The notes beneath the pieces are model-generated. The model was not told the origin of the DNA. It saw only the letters and a list, made by a program, of their open reading frames with translations, and did no database searches. Below, in pieces: positions 35,368-44,532 of a stretch of DNA of 64,000 nt. The stretch's first letter is position 1. Every line of letters begins with the position of its first letter. Both the position numbers and the translations under genes were made by a program. The stretch comes from DASWJZ01 sp963792885 (GTDB lineage: Bacteria; Pseudomonadota; Alphaproteobacteria; Rhizobiales; Afifellaceae): contig CAWBXX010000002.1 in assembly GCA_963792885.1 (NCBI GenBank), positions 620,001-684,000 on the forward strand. Reading direction: 5' to 3'.

Positions 35368-36792
35368 TCAAGCAATCGCCCTTTCGCGCGTCGGAGCGTC
35401 CATCAACGCGCCGAAGAGGCTATTCGATCCGATCGCCTCGATCGTCACCGGCGCGATCGTCCCGATCATCTCCCGCGGCGCATCGACCTGCACGGCCTGC
35501 AGCCACGGTGAGCGGCCGACGATCTGTCCCGGATGCTTTCCCGGCTTCTCGAAGAGCACGTCGACGGTGAGCCCGCGCATCTTCGCATTGAACGCCGTCT
35601 GCTGTTTGGAGATGAGCGCTTGCAGGCGCTGCAGCCGCTCCGACTTCTCGTCTTCCGGCACCTGGTCCAACTCCGCTGCCGGCGTGCCGGGGCGCGGCGA
35701 ATATTTGAACGAATAGGCGCTCGCGTATTGAACCTCTTTGACGAGACTCAGCGTCTCTGAAAAGTCCGCCTCCGTCTCGCCGGGGAAGCCGACGATGAAA
35801 TCGCCGGAGAGCGCGAGGTCGGGCCGCGCGTTGCGCAGCGTCTCGACGAGCCGCAGATAGAAGCCGCGATCGTGCCCGCGGTTCATCGCTTGAAGCACGC
35901 GGCTCGAGCCCGCCTGCACCGGGAGATGCAGGTAGGGCATCAGCTTCGGCAGATCCCGATGCGCTGCGATCAGATCGTCGGACATGTCGCGCGGATGGCT
36001 CGTCGTGTAGCGGATGCGCTCGATACCGATGATCTCTGACAGACGTGCGACGAGGCGCGCGAGCGACCATGTTGCGCTGTCGTGCGCCTCGCCGTGATAC
36101 GCGTTCACGTTCTGCCCGAGCAACGTCAGCTCTTTCACGCCGCGCGCGACGAGCCGCTCCGCCTCCTCCACGATCTTTGCGACCGGCCGCGAGGCCTCCG
36201 CGCCGCGGGTGTAGGGCACGACGCAGAAGGTGCAGAACTTGTCGCAGCCTTCCTGCACTGTGAGGAACGCGGAGACCTGTCGCGCCGTCGGCGCCGGGCG
36301 ATCGCTGACATGGTCCAGGTGGCCACCAGGACGAGGCGCCAGGGAATGCATGTTCGCGATTCCGGGATCGGGCAGGTGGTCGAACTTGGAATCGGCCGGA
36401 AATGCGGTCTCCACCGCGCGTCCCTCGCGCTTGAGAAGCTCCGGCAAAAGGTGATAGCTCTGCGGCCCGACCACGATATCAACCGCTTGCGCCCGCTTGA
36501 GAATTTCCTCGCCCTCCGCCTGCGCGACGCAGCCTGCGACGGCGATTTTGATCTCACGCCCTCCAGCCCGCGCGGCCTCTTTGATGAGGCGCAGCTTGCC
36601 CACTTCGGAATAGACCTTCTCCGCGGCCTTTTCCCTGATGTGGCAGGTGTTTAGAAGCACGAGGTCCGCGTCCTCGGGCCGCTCCGCCGTGCCGTATCCC
36701 TCCGCCGCCAGCACGTCCGCCATCCGACCGGAATCGTAGACGTTCATCTGGCAGCCATAGGTCTTGATGAAGACTCGGCGCGTCTTTGTCAT
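35368..36792 (-). CDS. miaB: tRNA-2-methylthio-N6-dimethylallyladenosine synthase
   Basis: 474 residues from the ATG at 36792. The UPF0004 domain holds three cysteines for the auxiliary cluster (YGCQMN, NTCHI, AGCVAQ). The radical SAM cluster is CDKFCTFCVVPYTRG. A C-terminal TRAM domain (about 405-470) binds tRNA. The enzyme adds the methylthio group to i6A37 of tRNA. It follows plsC and fur on the same strand in an order widely kept in Rhizobiales. Full length. Confidence 0.96.
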   Translation of the reverse strand: MTKTRRVFIKTYGCQMNVYDSGRMADVLAAEGYGTAERPEDADLVLLNTCHIREKAAEKVYSEVGKLRLIKEAARAGGREIKIAVAGCVAQAEGEEILKRAQAVDIVVGPQSYHLLPELLKREGRAVETAFPADSKFDHLPDPGIANMHSLAPRPGGHLDHVSDRPAPTARQVSAFLTVQEGCDKFCTFCVVPYTRGAEASRPVAKIVEEAERLVARGVKELTLLGQNVNAYHGEAHDSATWSLARLVARLSEIIGIERIRYTTSHPRDMSDDLIAAHRDLPKLMPYLHLPVQAGSSRVLQAMNRGHDRGFYLRLVETLRNARPDLALSGDFIVGFPGETEADFSETLSLVKEVQYASAYSFKYSPRPGTPAAELDQVPEDEKSERLQRLQALISKQQTAFNAKMRGLTVDVLFEKPGKHPGQIVGRSPWLQAVQVDAPREMIGTIAPVTIEAIGSNSLFGALMDAPTRERAIA

Positions 36793-36861
36793 CAACGGCT
36801 TAGCGGCTTCCCTGCGGGACGGACCTGACCCGCCACCCTTAGCCGAAACGGAGGAATTGGG

Positions 36862-37699
36862 CTAGGGGCGGACCGGTTCATGCTTGCCGAGAATCTCCTC
36901 CGGCGCGCGACCGGAATTCACGCCCGCGACGAGCCGACGCACGAGATCGCCCGCCTCCTGCGTCACCGCTTTGCGGTTGTCGCGCGCGGAGAGCCGGTGC
37001 GCCGGCCCGAAGACGACATTCACGTCGACGCCGCCCTCCGAGAGGATGCGCTTCAGATGCGGCAAGAGGTCGGCGCCGCCGTACCAGGCGACGAGCGGCC
37101 GGTGCTGGCGCCCGAGCGGCAGGCCGAGCATCTTCGGATAGGCGATGGCGACCGGCTGCACCGGTCGCGACCTCGCCGTCGGCGCCCCCATTGGCTATAG
37201 CGCGTTGCGCCGCGCCGACGAGCGCGGAGCGGAACGGCAGCACCTTGTTGCCGTCGCTCGACGTGCCCTCCGCGAAGAGCACCATGATGTCGCCCTTCGA
37301 GAGCCGCCCGGCGACGGCGTCGGCCTGTGCGCCGGTCGCGTGTCGCCGGTCGCGGTCGACGAAGACGGTGCGCTGTGTGCGCGCCAGGAATCCGACGACC
37401 GGCCAGCCCGCGACCTCCTGCTTGGCGACGAAGGAGACTGGGGCGACCGACGCGAGGATCGGAATGTCGAGCCAGGAATTGTGGTTGGAGAGAAGCAGCA
37501 GCGGACGATCTTCCGCGGGCTTTCCAGTCACCGTGATGCGAATGCCCATAAGGAAGCAGACGAAGCGCTGCCAAAACTGCGCGACCCTCATCGTCGAGCG
37601 GCCGCCGATCCTGACCGCGAAGACGTGGAACGGCAGCAGCACCGCGAGCGCGAGCGCGGCGAGAAGCACAGTGCCGTAGAAGCGAATAGGGCCTAGCAT
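36862..37699 (-). pseudogene. plsC: 1-acyl-sn-glycerol-3-phosphate acyltransferase, frameshifted
   Basis: ATG at 37699. An N-terminal helix, then the catalytic NHNSWLD (HxxxxD) and FAEGTSSDGNKVLPFRSALVGAA are in the first frame. After RAIANG the frame fails, and the second frame resumes with VQPVAIAYPKMLGLPLGRQHRPLVAWYGG down to the stop at 36862, about 278 residues in all. The extra base lies in the C5 run 37185-37189. It makes phosphatidic acid at the inner membrane. Both parts are conserved, and loss of plsC would usually be lethal without a second copy, so a sequencing error is likely. Confidence 0.85.
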
Positions 37700-37716
37700 C
37701 GAGGTGGGCGCTTCTT

Positions 37717-38148
37717 CTAGCGCTCCTCCTCCGGCAGCGGCACGACGTAAAGCTCGAGCCGATGATCCACGAGCTTGTATCCGAGTTTGCGGGCGATCTG
37801 CTCCTGGATCTTCTCGATCTCCTCGTCGCGGAACTCGATCACGTCGCCGGAGCGCAGATCGATCAGATGGTCGTGGTGCTCTTCCGGCAGCGTCTCGTAA
37901 CGCGCCCTGCCGTCGCGGAACTCGTGCCGCTCGATGATGCCGGAATCCTCGAAGAGCTTTACGGTGCGATAGACGGTGGAGATGGAGATGTTCGAATCGA
38001 CCGCGGAGGCGCGACGATAGAGCTCCTCGACGTCGGGATGGTCGTCCGACTGCTCGAGCACGCGCGCGATGACGCGTCGCTGTTCCGTCATCCGCATGCC
38101 CTTCTCGGTGCAAGCGGCTTCGAGGCTGCGGTGCGGATCGTGGCTCAC
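37717..38148 (-). CDS. fur: Fur-family transcriptional regulator (Fur/Mur)
   Basis: 143 residues from a GTG at 38148. The winged helix includes TEQRRVIARVLEQSDDHPDVEELYRRA and SISTVYRTVKLFEDSGI. The metal site begins HHDHLIDLRSGDVIEF; the CxxC of E. coli Fur is absent, as in the alphaproteobacterial Fur proteins that respond to manganese (Mur). It lies in the run tsaB-rimI-fur-plsC-miaB. Manganese-dependent repression is an inference from the lineage. Confidence 0.93.
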   Translation of the reverse strand: MSHDPHRSLEAACTEKGMRMTEQRRVIARVLEQSDDHPDVEELYRRASAVDSNISISTVYRTVKLFEDSGIIERHEFRDGRARYETLPEEHHDHLIDLRSGDVIEFRDEEIEKIQEQIARKLGYKLVDHRLELYVVPLPEEER

Positions 38149-38170
38149 AAGGCTCTCTCCGACGGCCGGC

Positions 38171-38656
38171 CTAACGGAGTTGCCGGAGCATGACAAGCGC
38201 GCCTCCGGGCGTCGTCCGGCCTTCTCGATAATAGCCCGCACGGCGGCCGGTTTCCCGAAATTCCGCGCGCCGGTAGAGCGCGATCGCGGCGCGGTTCGTG
38301 TCCTCCACCTCAAGGTAGGTGCGCTCGGCGCCCTCGCGATAGGCATGCCGTAGCGCCTCTTCGAGGAGTGCGCCCCCGATACCACGCCGCCGGCTCGCGC
38401 GCGCGACGGCGACGGTCAGGATTTCCGCCTCGTCAGCGACGATGCGATAGAGGATGAAGCCCGCCGGCGTCTGCCGCCCGAAGGCGCCGCGCGAATGCGC
38501 GATCAGAGCGTGCGTGCCGGGCTGGACAAGGAGCGACTCGAACTCCGCGCCGCTCCAACCGCGCGAGAAGGAGCCCGCATGGATATCGGAGAGGTCGTCG
38601 CAGTCGTCGACCGTTGCAGGGCGGATGGCGTACGCGGAACGACCGAGGCGCATCAT
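38171..38656 (-). CDS. rimI: Ribosomal-protein-alanine N-acetyltransferase
   Basis: 161 residues of the GNAT fold. The acetyl-CoA site is VARASRRRGIGGALLEEAL, and YLEVEDTNRAAIALYRRAEF is typical of RimI. Its ATG overlaps the stop of tsaB, the usual pairing. RimI acetylates the N terminus of ribosomal protein S18 and sometimes other proteins. Complete. Confidence 0.93.
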   Translation of the reverse strand: MMRLGRSAYAIRPATVDDCDDLSDIHAGSFSRGWSGAEFESLLVQPGTHALIAHSRGAFGRQTPAGFILYRIVADEAEILTVAVARASRRRGIGGALLEEALRHAYREGAERTYLEVEDTNRAAIALYRRAEFRETGRRAGYYREGRTTPGGALVMLRQLR

Positions 38657-39330
38657 CGGCGTGGCAGCGCCTTGTCGGCCTGCGGCTTCGCGTCGGCCGC
38701 ACGGGCGTAGAGCGGCACAGGCGGCGATGCCTGCGAGGTGCTCGTCGCTAGCCGAGCGACGTCGGCGATCTCCGGATAGGACGGTGTCACGGCGATCTCG
38801 ATCCCGCCGTCGTCAAGCGCGGCGGCGACGAACGGTGCACCAGCGCCGATCAAGACAAGCGGGCGGGGAGCGCTCATGAGCACCTTCGCAAGCAAGTCGA
38901 CGGGAACGGCACTCGCTTCGACAAGCGTCTCGCCTGATCCGAGGTCCTTTGCGAGCAAATAGACGTCGCCGCGCTTCGCATCGAGCGCCCCGACGACGGT
39001 GCCTGAGCTTCTCTCCCGCACAATCGGAAAGGCGAGCGCGTCGAGGCTGCCAATCCCGATCGCCGGAATGCCGAGCGCGAGCGCCAGTCCGCGCGCCGCT
39101 GCGACGCCGACCCTGACGCCGGTGAAGGAGCCGGGTCCGGTCGTGACCGCAACGGCGTTGAGGTCAGCAAAGGCGACGCGCGCCCCGGAGAGCGCGGCCT
39201 CGATCATGGGCATCAGGCGCTCGGCGTGGCCGCGGCCGATCTCCTCGCTCGTCCGAGCCAGAACCTCGCGGTCACGAACGACCGCAACCGCGCAGGCCGG
39301 CCCCGCAGTGTCGATGGCCAGAAGGAGCAT
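38653..39330 (-). CDS. tsaB: tRNA threonylcarbamoyladenosine biosynthesis protein TsaB
   Basis: 225 residues. LLAIDTAGPACAVAVV and VTTGPGSFTGVRVGVAAARGLA are the TsaB signatures of the ASKHA fold. TsaB partners TsaD and TsaE to make t6A37 in tRNA. Translation is coupled to rimI by overlap. The C-terminal tail (VPLYARAADAK) is the usual ending. Complete. Confidence 0.95.
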   Translation of the reverse strand: MLLLAIDTAGPACAVAVVRDREVLARTSEEIGRGHAERLMPMIEAALSGARVAFADLNAVAVTTGPGSFTGVRVGVAAARGLALALGIPAIGIGSLDALAFPIVRERSSGTVVGALDAKRGDVYLLAKDLGSGETLVEASAVPVDLLAKVLMSAPRPLVLIGAGAPFVAAALDDGGIEIAVTPSYPEIADVARLATSTSQASPPVPLYARAADAKPQADKALPRR

Positions 39331-39382
39331 CCGGATCGCTTACCGGGGCGACCCGGGACTGTCGAGGCTGAGCTGTTTCGCT

Positions 39383-39940
39383 CTAGACCGGGCGGACTTC
39401 CGTCACGTCGGGCACGAAGTGCTTGAGCAGGTTTTCGATCCCCTGCTTGAGCGTCGCCGTCGAGGAGGGGCAGCCGGAGCAGGCGCCGCGCATGTGGAGG
39501 AAGACCACGCCGTCGCGGAAGCCCTGGAAGGTGATGTCGCCGCCGTCGTTTGCAACGGCCGGGCGAACGCGCGTTTCGATCAGCTCCTTGATGACGGCGA
39601 CCGTCTCCGCGTCCGCCTCATCGAAATTGGCGTCATCCGCCACTTCGTCCGACGAGCCTTCGGCAAGGACCGGCGCGCCCGAGAGATAGTGCTCCATGAT
39701 GGCGCCGAGCACGGCCGGCTTGATGTGCGGCCACTCGGCGTCCTCGCGCGTCACCGTCACAAAGTCGCTGCCGAGGAAAACCCCCGACACGCCCTCCACC
39801 GCGAAGATGCGGCTGGCGAGTGGCGAGACCTCGGCGTCGGCCGGGCTGCGAAATTCCCGCGTACCCTCGTCGAGAACGATGCGGCCAGGGATGAACTTCA
39901 GCGTCGCCGGGTTAGGCGTCTCTTCGGTCTGGATAAACAT
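39383..39940 (-). CDS. NifU-family iron-sulfur scaffold protein (Nfu type)
   Basis: 185 residues from the ATG at 39940 (ACAGGAA upstream). The N-terminal Nfu domain begins MFIQTEETPNPATLKFIPG, and the C-terminal NifU-like domain carries the cluster-binding CxxC in MRGACSGCPSSTATLKQGIEN. It carries Fe-S clusters to apoproteins such as MiaB or lipoyl synthase. It stands 52 bases upstream of tsaB, probably in one transcript. Full length for the family. Confidence 0.94.
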   Translation of the reverse strand: MFIQTEETPNPATLKFIPGRIVLDEGTREFRSPADAEVSPLASRIFAVEGVSGVFLGSDFVTVTREDAEWPHIKPAVLGAIMEHYLSGAPVLAEGSSDEVADDANFDEADAETVAVIKELIETRVRPAVANDGGDITFQGFRDGVVFLHMRGACSGCPSSTATLKQGIENLLKHFVPDVTEVRPV

Positions 39941-40032
39941 TTCCTGTCCCCTGTGCGCCGCCAAGCGGCGCAGACACTTGGAACAATTCTAAGGAAAATG
40001 GTCCTCCAGACAGCCTCCGTCAAGTCACGCCG

Positions 40033-40929
40033 TCAAGCCTGGCCACCTGCAATTCCGGCCTCCCAGCCCAGGATCGCGCGCTTCCGGGTCAGGCCCCAGT
40101 GGTAGCCGGTCAGCGCTCCGGAGCATCCGAGGACGCGATGACAGGGGACGACGAAGGAGATCGGGTTCTTGCCGACTGCTGCGCCGACGGCGCGCGCTGC
40201 GCTCGGCTTGTCGATCTTGCGGGCGACGTCGGAATAGGTCGTGGCGCAGGCAAAGGGCACCTTGAGGAGCGTCTCCCACACGCGCACCTCGAAATCCGTT
40301 CCGATGAAGACGATGCGGAGCGGGCGGTCCGGCCGCCACTCGTTCGGATCGAAGATGCGGCGAGCAAGCGTCGCCGTCGCGACCTTGTCGGCAATGTATT
40401 CCGCCTTCGGCCAGCGGCGCATCATGTCGGCGAGCGCCGCCTGTTCGCCGCCTTCGTCGGCGAAGGCGAGGCCGGCAAGCCCGTATTCGGTCGCCATGAC
40501 GAGCGCCGTGCCGAAGGGCGAAGGATGGAAGCCGTAGCGGATAACGAGCCCTTCGCCGCGCGCGCGATAGCTGCCGGGCGTGACCGCCTCGTGCGTTACG
40601 AAAAGGTCGTGCAGCCGGCCAGGGCCGGATAGCCCGACTTCGTAGGCCGTGTCGAGAACGGTCGCGGATTGCTCAAGCAGCGTGCGCGCATGATCGAGCG
40701 TGAGCGCCTGCAGGAACGCCTTGGGCGAGAGGCCGGCCCAGCGCGTGAAAAGCTTCTGAAGCCGCGTCGGCTCCATCCCGACCCTTGCCGCGATCAACTC
40801 CAGCGACGGCTGGTCGCGCCAGTTCGCGGTGACGTATTCGATCACCTGGCGGACGACCCCGTAGTCGCTCGACGCAGCGGGACGACGCAGCGCCGGCCGC
40901 GCCTCAGAAATTTGCGCCTCGAATGCCAT
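40033..40929 (-). CDS. AraC-type HTH and methylated-DNA-[protein]-cysteine methyltransferase (Ada-like)
   Basis: 298 residues from the ATG at 40929, preceded by AAAAGGAGC. The N-terminal part (about 20-115) is an AraC-type helix-turn-helix (VGMEPTRLQKLFTRWAGLSPKAFL). The C-terminal part is an O6-alkylguanine transferase with the acceptor cysteine in FVVPCHRVLG. The zinc-binding methylphosphotriester domain of E. coli Ada is missing. It repairs alkylated guanine and may regulate its own gene. Convergent or shared control with neighbours is not evident. Confidence 0.93.
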   Translation of the reverse strand: MAFEAQISEARPALRRPAASSDYGVVRQVIEYVTANWRDQPSLELIAARVGMEPTRLQKLFTRWAGLSPKAFLQALTLDHARTLLEQSATVLDTAYEVGLSGPGRLHDLFVTHEAVTPGSYRARGEGLVIRYGFHPSPFGTALVMATEYGLAGLAFADEGGEQAALADMMRRWPKAEYIADKVATATLARRIFDPNEWRPDRPLRIVFIGTDFEVRVWETLLKVPFACATTYSDVARKIDKPSAARAVGAAVGKNPISFVVPCHRVLGCSGALTGYHWGLTRKRAILGWEAGIAGGQA

Positions 40930-40997
40930 GGCCTTGCTCCTTTTCGCACTGGAGATAGGCGAGGCGGGCATAGGCGGCCACCCAATTCTTGCGCGCT

Positions 40998-41477
40998 TCA
41001 GGCGCGCGCTGCGGCGAGCGCTGCGCCAAACGCGCGGGCGAAGCTGCGCCGATCTTCGGGATTAAGGAAAGCGCCCACAGGGACGCGGCGGTCGCGCGTG
41101 CGAAGAGTGACGCGGGCGACGCCCTCGTCCTCGAGTTCCTCAACCTCAAGCCGCACCCAATGCGGATTGAAGCGGAGCTCCAGCGCGCGGCCGGAGGCGG
41201 TGACCTTGCGGACGACGACCTCGTTACGGCTGACCGACACTTCTTCGTAGTGGCGCGCGGCGCGGTAGTTGAGCTTGAAGGCGAGATAGATCGCCAGAAT
41301 GTCGAGCCCGCCGAAGCCGACGATCGGCCAGGCGCCAAGCGACCAGAAGAGGAGGCCGAGGAGGAACCACAGCCCGGCGATCCCGCCCATGAGGACCAAG
41401 AAGCCACGACGGCCGAGCGAGCGGTGCGGCACGAGCGTCGCGGAAAAGATTACGTCGTCGAAGTTGTCGGTCGCCAT
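40998..41477 (-). CDS. DUF2244 membrane protein
   Basis: 159 residues from the ATG at 41477. ATLVPHRSLGRRGFLVLMG leads into two membrane helices (GLWFLLGLLFWSLGAWPIVGF and LDILAIYLAFKLNY), then a beta-rich cytoplasmic part (VVVRKVTASGRALELRFNPHWVRLEVE). This is the DUF2244 layout; function unknown. The gene is divergent from the GFA-nth pair, next to nth as in many Rhizobiales. Confidence 0.88.
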   Translation of the reverse strand: MATDNFDDVIFSATLVPHRSLGRRGFLVLMGGIAGLWFLLGLLFWSLGAWPIVGFGGLDILAIYLAFKLNYRAARHYEEVSVSRNEVVVRKVTASGRALELRFNPHWVRLEVEELEDEGVARVTLRTRDRRVPVGAFLNPEDRRSFARAFGAALAAARA

Positions 41478-41533
41478 CGCTCCGCAATATACGATCATTT
41501 TGCCCGGGTCGGGAGAAAGGAAAGGACAGCTAG

Positions 41534-42007
41534 ATGGACGCACCCCTAGAAGGCGGCTGCTCCTGCGGCGCGGTACGCTATCGGCTGCTATCGGCACCGA
41601 TGTTCGTGCATTGCTGCCATTGCAGGGATTGCCAGCGTCAGACCGGCAGCGCCTTCGTGCTGAACGCGCTGATCGAGGCGGATCGGGTGGAGCTTCTCGC
41701 CGGGGAGCCGGCGCCGGTTTCGATGCCGACCGACAGCGGCCGCCCGCACGACATATACCGCTGCCCTAAGTGCCGGATCGCGGTCTGGAGCGACTACGGT
41801 CGGCGCGGCGTCATGCTCTTCGTGCGCGTCGGCACGCTCGACGATCCGAGCGCGCTCACGCCCGACGTGCACATCTACACACGCTCCAAGCTGCCGTGGG
41901 TCGGGTTGCCGGAGGACGTGCCGGCCTTCGAGGTCTACTACGACACCAAGGCGCTCTGGCCTGCCGAAAGCCTGATGCGCCGCGAGGCTCTCAAGATGGC
42001 GCGCTGA
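41534..42007 (+). CDS. GFA (glutathione-dependent formaldehyde-activating) family protein
   Basis: 157 residues. The zinc cysteines are GCSCGAVRY, CCHCRDCQRQTG and CPKCR, the GFA/CENP-V pattern. Family members bind zinc and some act on glutathione adducts, but many have no proven function. nth starts one base after the stop, so the two are probably co-transcribed. Confidence 0.9.
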   Translation: MDAPLEGGCSCGAVRYRLLSAPMFVHCCHCRDCQRQTGSAFVLNALIEADRVELLAGEPAPVSMPTDSGRPHDIYRCPKCRIAVWSDYGRRGVMLFVRVGTLDDPSALTPDVHIYTRSKLPWVGLPEDVPAFEVYYDTKALWPAESLMRREALKMAR

Positions 42008-42008
42008 T

Positions 42009-42735
42009 ATGCGGAAGTCGGTGGCCGCAAAACCCAAGAAGCCCGCGCGGAAGATCGGCCGCTCGCGACTGAAGCCTGCCGAGATCGAGCTGCTCTTTTC
42101 ACGGCTTCAGGCGAAGAACCCCAACCCGCGGGGCGACCTCGATTTTGTCAATCCCTACACGCTGCTCGTCGCCGTCGTGTTATCGGCGCAATCAACCGAT
42201 TTCGGCGTCAACCGTGCGACGAAGCCGCTCTTCGCCAAGGTCGACACGCCCGAGAAGATGCTCGCGCTCGGCGAGGCGAAGCTCATCGAAGCGATCCGCT
42301 CGCTCGGCTTCTTCAACATGAAGGCGAAGAACGTGATGCGCCCTTTCGCGTATCCTTGTGGAGGAGTACGGCGGGGAGGTGCCGCGCGACCGCGAAGCGC
42401 TGGTGAAGCTGCCGGGCGTCGGGCGCAAGACCGCGAATGTTGTTCTGAACACCGCTTTCGGCGTACCGGTGATCGCCGTCGACACGCACATCTTCCGCGT
42501 CTCGAACCGCACCGGCCTTGCGCCAGGCCCCGATGCCGACGCGGTCGCTGACCTTTTGGAGAAGGTGGTGCCGGAGCACTTCAAGCTTTACGCCCATCAT
42601 TGGCTGATCCTTCACGGGCGCTACGTCTGCATTGCGCGCAAGCCGAAATGCCCCGAATGCGTGATCGCCGACATCTGTCGCTACAAGGATAAGACGGAGC
42701 CGGCGGGAGCGATGGCGGGGATCGCCGCCGCATAG
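42009..42735 (+). pseudogene. nth: Endonuclease III, frameshifted
   Basis: The first frame gives NPYTLLVAVVLSAQSTD and GFFNMKAKNVMR; the second gives LVEEYGGEVPRDREALVKLPGVGRKTANVVLN, the catalytic AVDTHIFRVSNR and the Fe-S cluster ligands CIARKPKCPECVIADIC (C-x6-C-x2-C-x5-C). Removing one C from the CCC run 42341-42343 joins them as NVMRLSRILVEEYGG, about 241 residues. The enzyme removes oxidised pyrimidines from DNA. All catalytic elements are present, so a sequencing indel is the likely cause. Confidence 0.9.
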
Positions 42736-42738
42736 CCT

Positions 42739-43449
42739 TCAGCTGATCTCCGCAATCAGCGTCGTCAGCTCGCCGAGGTGCGCGAGCTCCCGATAGCGCG
42801 GTTCGCCGGCGGGGGCTTCGGCGTGCTCGAGCGGCCAGGTCAGATCTTGGGGCACGTAGACACCCCAGCTTCCCGCCACGATCGCCGGCACGACGTCGGA
42901 CTTGAGCGAGTTCCCGACCATCATGGCACGCGGTGCGCCGTCAGCGTGGCGCGCGAAGATGCGCTCGTAGGTCGAGGCGGTCTTGTCGCTGACGATCTCC
43001 ACCGCGTCGAACAGTTCGCCGAGCCCCGACTGCGCGAGCTTCCGCTCCTGGTCGAAGAGGTCTCCCTTGGTGATGAGCACGATGCGGTAATCGCCGGCGA
43101 GCGCCTCGAGCGTCTCGCGCACATGCGGCAGCGTCTCGACCGGATGGGAGAGCATCTCGCGGCCGGCCTCCAGAATCTGTCCGATGACCTCGGCCGGGAC
43201 GCGGCCTTCGGTGACCTCAATCGCAGTCTCGATCATCGACAGCGTAAAGCCCTTGATGCCGAAGCCGTAGCGCTGGAGGTTGCGTCGCTCCGTCTCAAGC
43301 AGCCGGTTGCCGGCGTGCTCGGTGTCGACGAAGTCGCCGAGGAGCGCCTTGAAGCGCTCCTCCGTGAAGCGGAAGAACCGCTCGTTCTGCCAGAGCGTGT
43401 CGTCGGCGTCGAAGCCGATAGCGGTCAGGGTATGCACGCGGGAAGGCAT
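42739..43449 (-). CDS. HAD-family hydrolase
   Basis: 236 residues. Motif I is GFDADDTLW, motif II VLITKGD, motif III the Lys in SDKTASTYE and motif IV GNSLKSDVVPA. The helical cap (about 25-100) puts it in the haloacid dehalogenase type I group. The likely activity is a small-molecule phosphatase; the substrate is unknown. Its stop is three bases from the convergent nth stop. Confidence 0.9.
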   Translation of the reverse strand: MPSRVHTLTAIGFDADDTLWQNERFFRFTEERFKALLGDFVDTEHAGNRLLETERRNLQRYGFGIKGFTLSMIETAIEVTEGRVPAEVIGQILEAGREMLSHPVETLPHVRETLEALAGDYRIVLITKGDLFDQERKLAQSGLGELFDAVEIVSDKTASTYERIFARHADGAPRAMMVGNSLKSDVVPAIVAGSWGVYVPQDLTWPLEHAEAPAGEPRYRELAHLGELTTLIAEIS

Positions 43450-43479
43450 GGCGCCTGATACCGCGCGCAGATGCTCAGG

Positions 43480-44469
43480 TCACGCGTCGAGGCCCTCGAA
43501 GAGCGCCGTCGAAAGATAGCGCTCGGCGAAGGACGGGATGATGACGACGATGGTCTTGCCGGCGAATTGCGGCCGGCGGCCGACCTTGAGCGCCGCCGCG
43601 ATGGCGCCGCCGGAGGAGATGCCGACAGGAACGCCCTCAAGCCGCGCCGCAAGCCGCGCATAGGTGAAGGCCTCTTCGCTCGTCACCGTCACGACCTCGT
43701 CGTAGATCTTGGTGTCGAGGATGGCTGGCACGAAGCCCGCGCCGATTCCCTGGATCTTGTGCGGGCCGGGCTCGCCGCCGGAAAGGACCGGGCTCTCGGC
43801 CGGCTCAACCGCGACGATGTGAAGGTCGGGCTTCCGCTTCTTCAGCACCTGGCCAACGCCGGTGATGGTGCCGCCCGTGCCGATTCCGGAGACAAAAACG
43901 TCGATGTTGCCGCCCGTGTCGTTCCAGATCTCTTCCGCGGTTGTCTTGCGATGAATCTCCGGGTTCGCCGGGTTCTCGAACTGCTGCGGAATGGCCGCGC
44001 CGGGCGTCATCGCCTTGATCTCCTCCGCCTTGGCGATCGCGCCCTTCATGCCCTTCGCACCCTCGGTCAGGACCAGTTCTGCGCCAAGGAGGCGCAGCAT
44101 CTTGCGCCGCTCGACGCTCATCGTCTCCGGCATGACGAGGATCAGACGGTAGCCCTTGGCGGCAGCGGCGAAAGCAAGCGCGATGCCGGTATTGCCGGAG
44201 GTTGGTTCGACCAGCGTCGTCTCCCCCGGCTTGATGCGGCCGTCCTTCTCCAAGGCTTCGATCATGGAGACGCCGATCCGGTCCTTGACGCTCGCGATCG
44301 GGTTGAAGAATTCGAGCTTGGCCACGAGCTTCGCGCCGACTCCTTCGGCCTTTGCGATCTTGTCGAGGCGCACGAGCGGCGTGTCGCCGATCGTCTCCGT
44401 AATGGAATCGAAGATGCGGCCGCGGCCCGGGATATGGGCGGACGCGGACTTCTGCGGGGCGTCGTTCAT
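43480..44469 (-). CDS. cysK: Cysteine synthase A
   Basis: 329 residues. The pyridoxal-phosphate lysine is in NPIASVKDRIG, TSGNTGIALAF binds the substrate carboxylate and GIGTGGTITG the phosphate. The enzyme makes cysteine from O-acetylserine and sulfide. A strong AAGGAGGAGG precedes the ATG. It lies downstream of dut on the same strand, 63 bases away. Confidence 0.96.
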   Translation of the reverse strand: MNDAPQKSASAHIPGRGRIFDSITETIGDTPLVRLDKIAKAEGVGAKLVAKLEFFNPIASVKDRIGVSMIEALEKDGRIKPGETTLVEPTSGNTGIALAFAAAAKGYRLILVMPETMSVERRKMLRLLGAELVLTEGAKGMKGAIAKAEEIKAMTPGAAIPQQFENPANPEIHRKTTAEEIWNDTGGNIDVFVSGIGTGGTITGVGQVLKKRKPDLHIVAVEPAESPVLSGGEPGPHKIQGIGAGFVPAILDTKIYDEVVTVTSEEAFTYARLAARLEGVPVGISSGGAIAAALKVGRRPQFAGKTIVVIIPSFAERYLSTALFEGLDA

Positions 44470-44532
44470 GGTCGCCTCCTCCTTGGCTTCTCGGAATTTA
44501 CGCGAGAACGGCGGCGGATGCGAGGCGGGGAC

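Noticed and set aside
35055..35375. 107-residue N-terminal extension of phoH
   Set aside because: The extension is translated palindromic repeat DNA, and the conserved protein begins near the ATG at 35054.
42009..42735. Programmed ribosomal frameshifting in nth and the other broken genes
   Set aside because: No slippery heptamer or downstream structure is common to the sites, and seven unrelated genes with the same +1 insertion fit sequence error far better.
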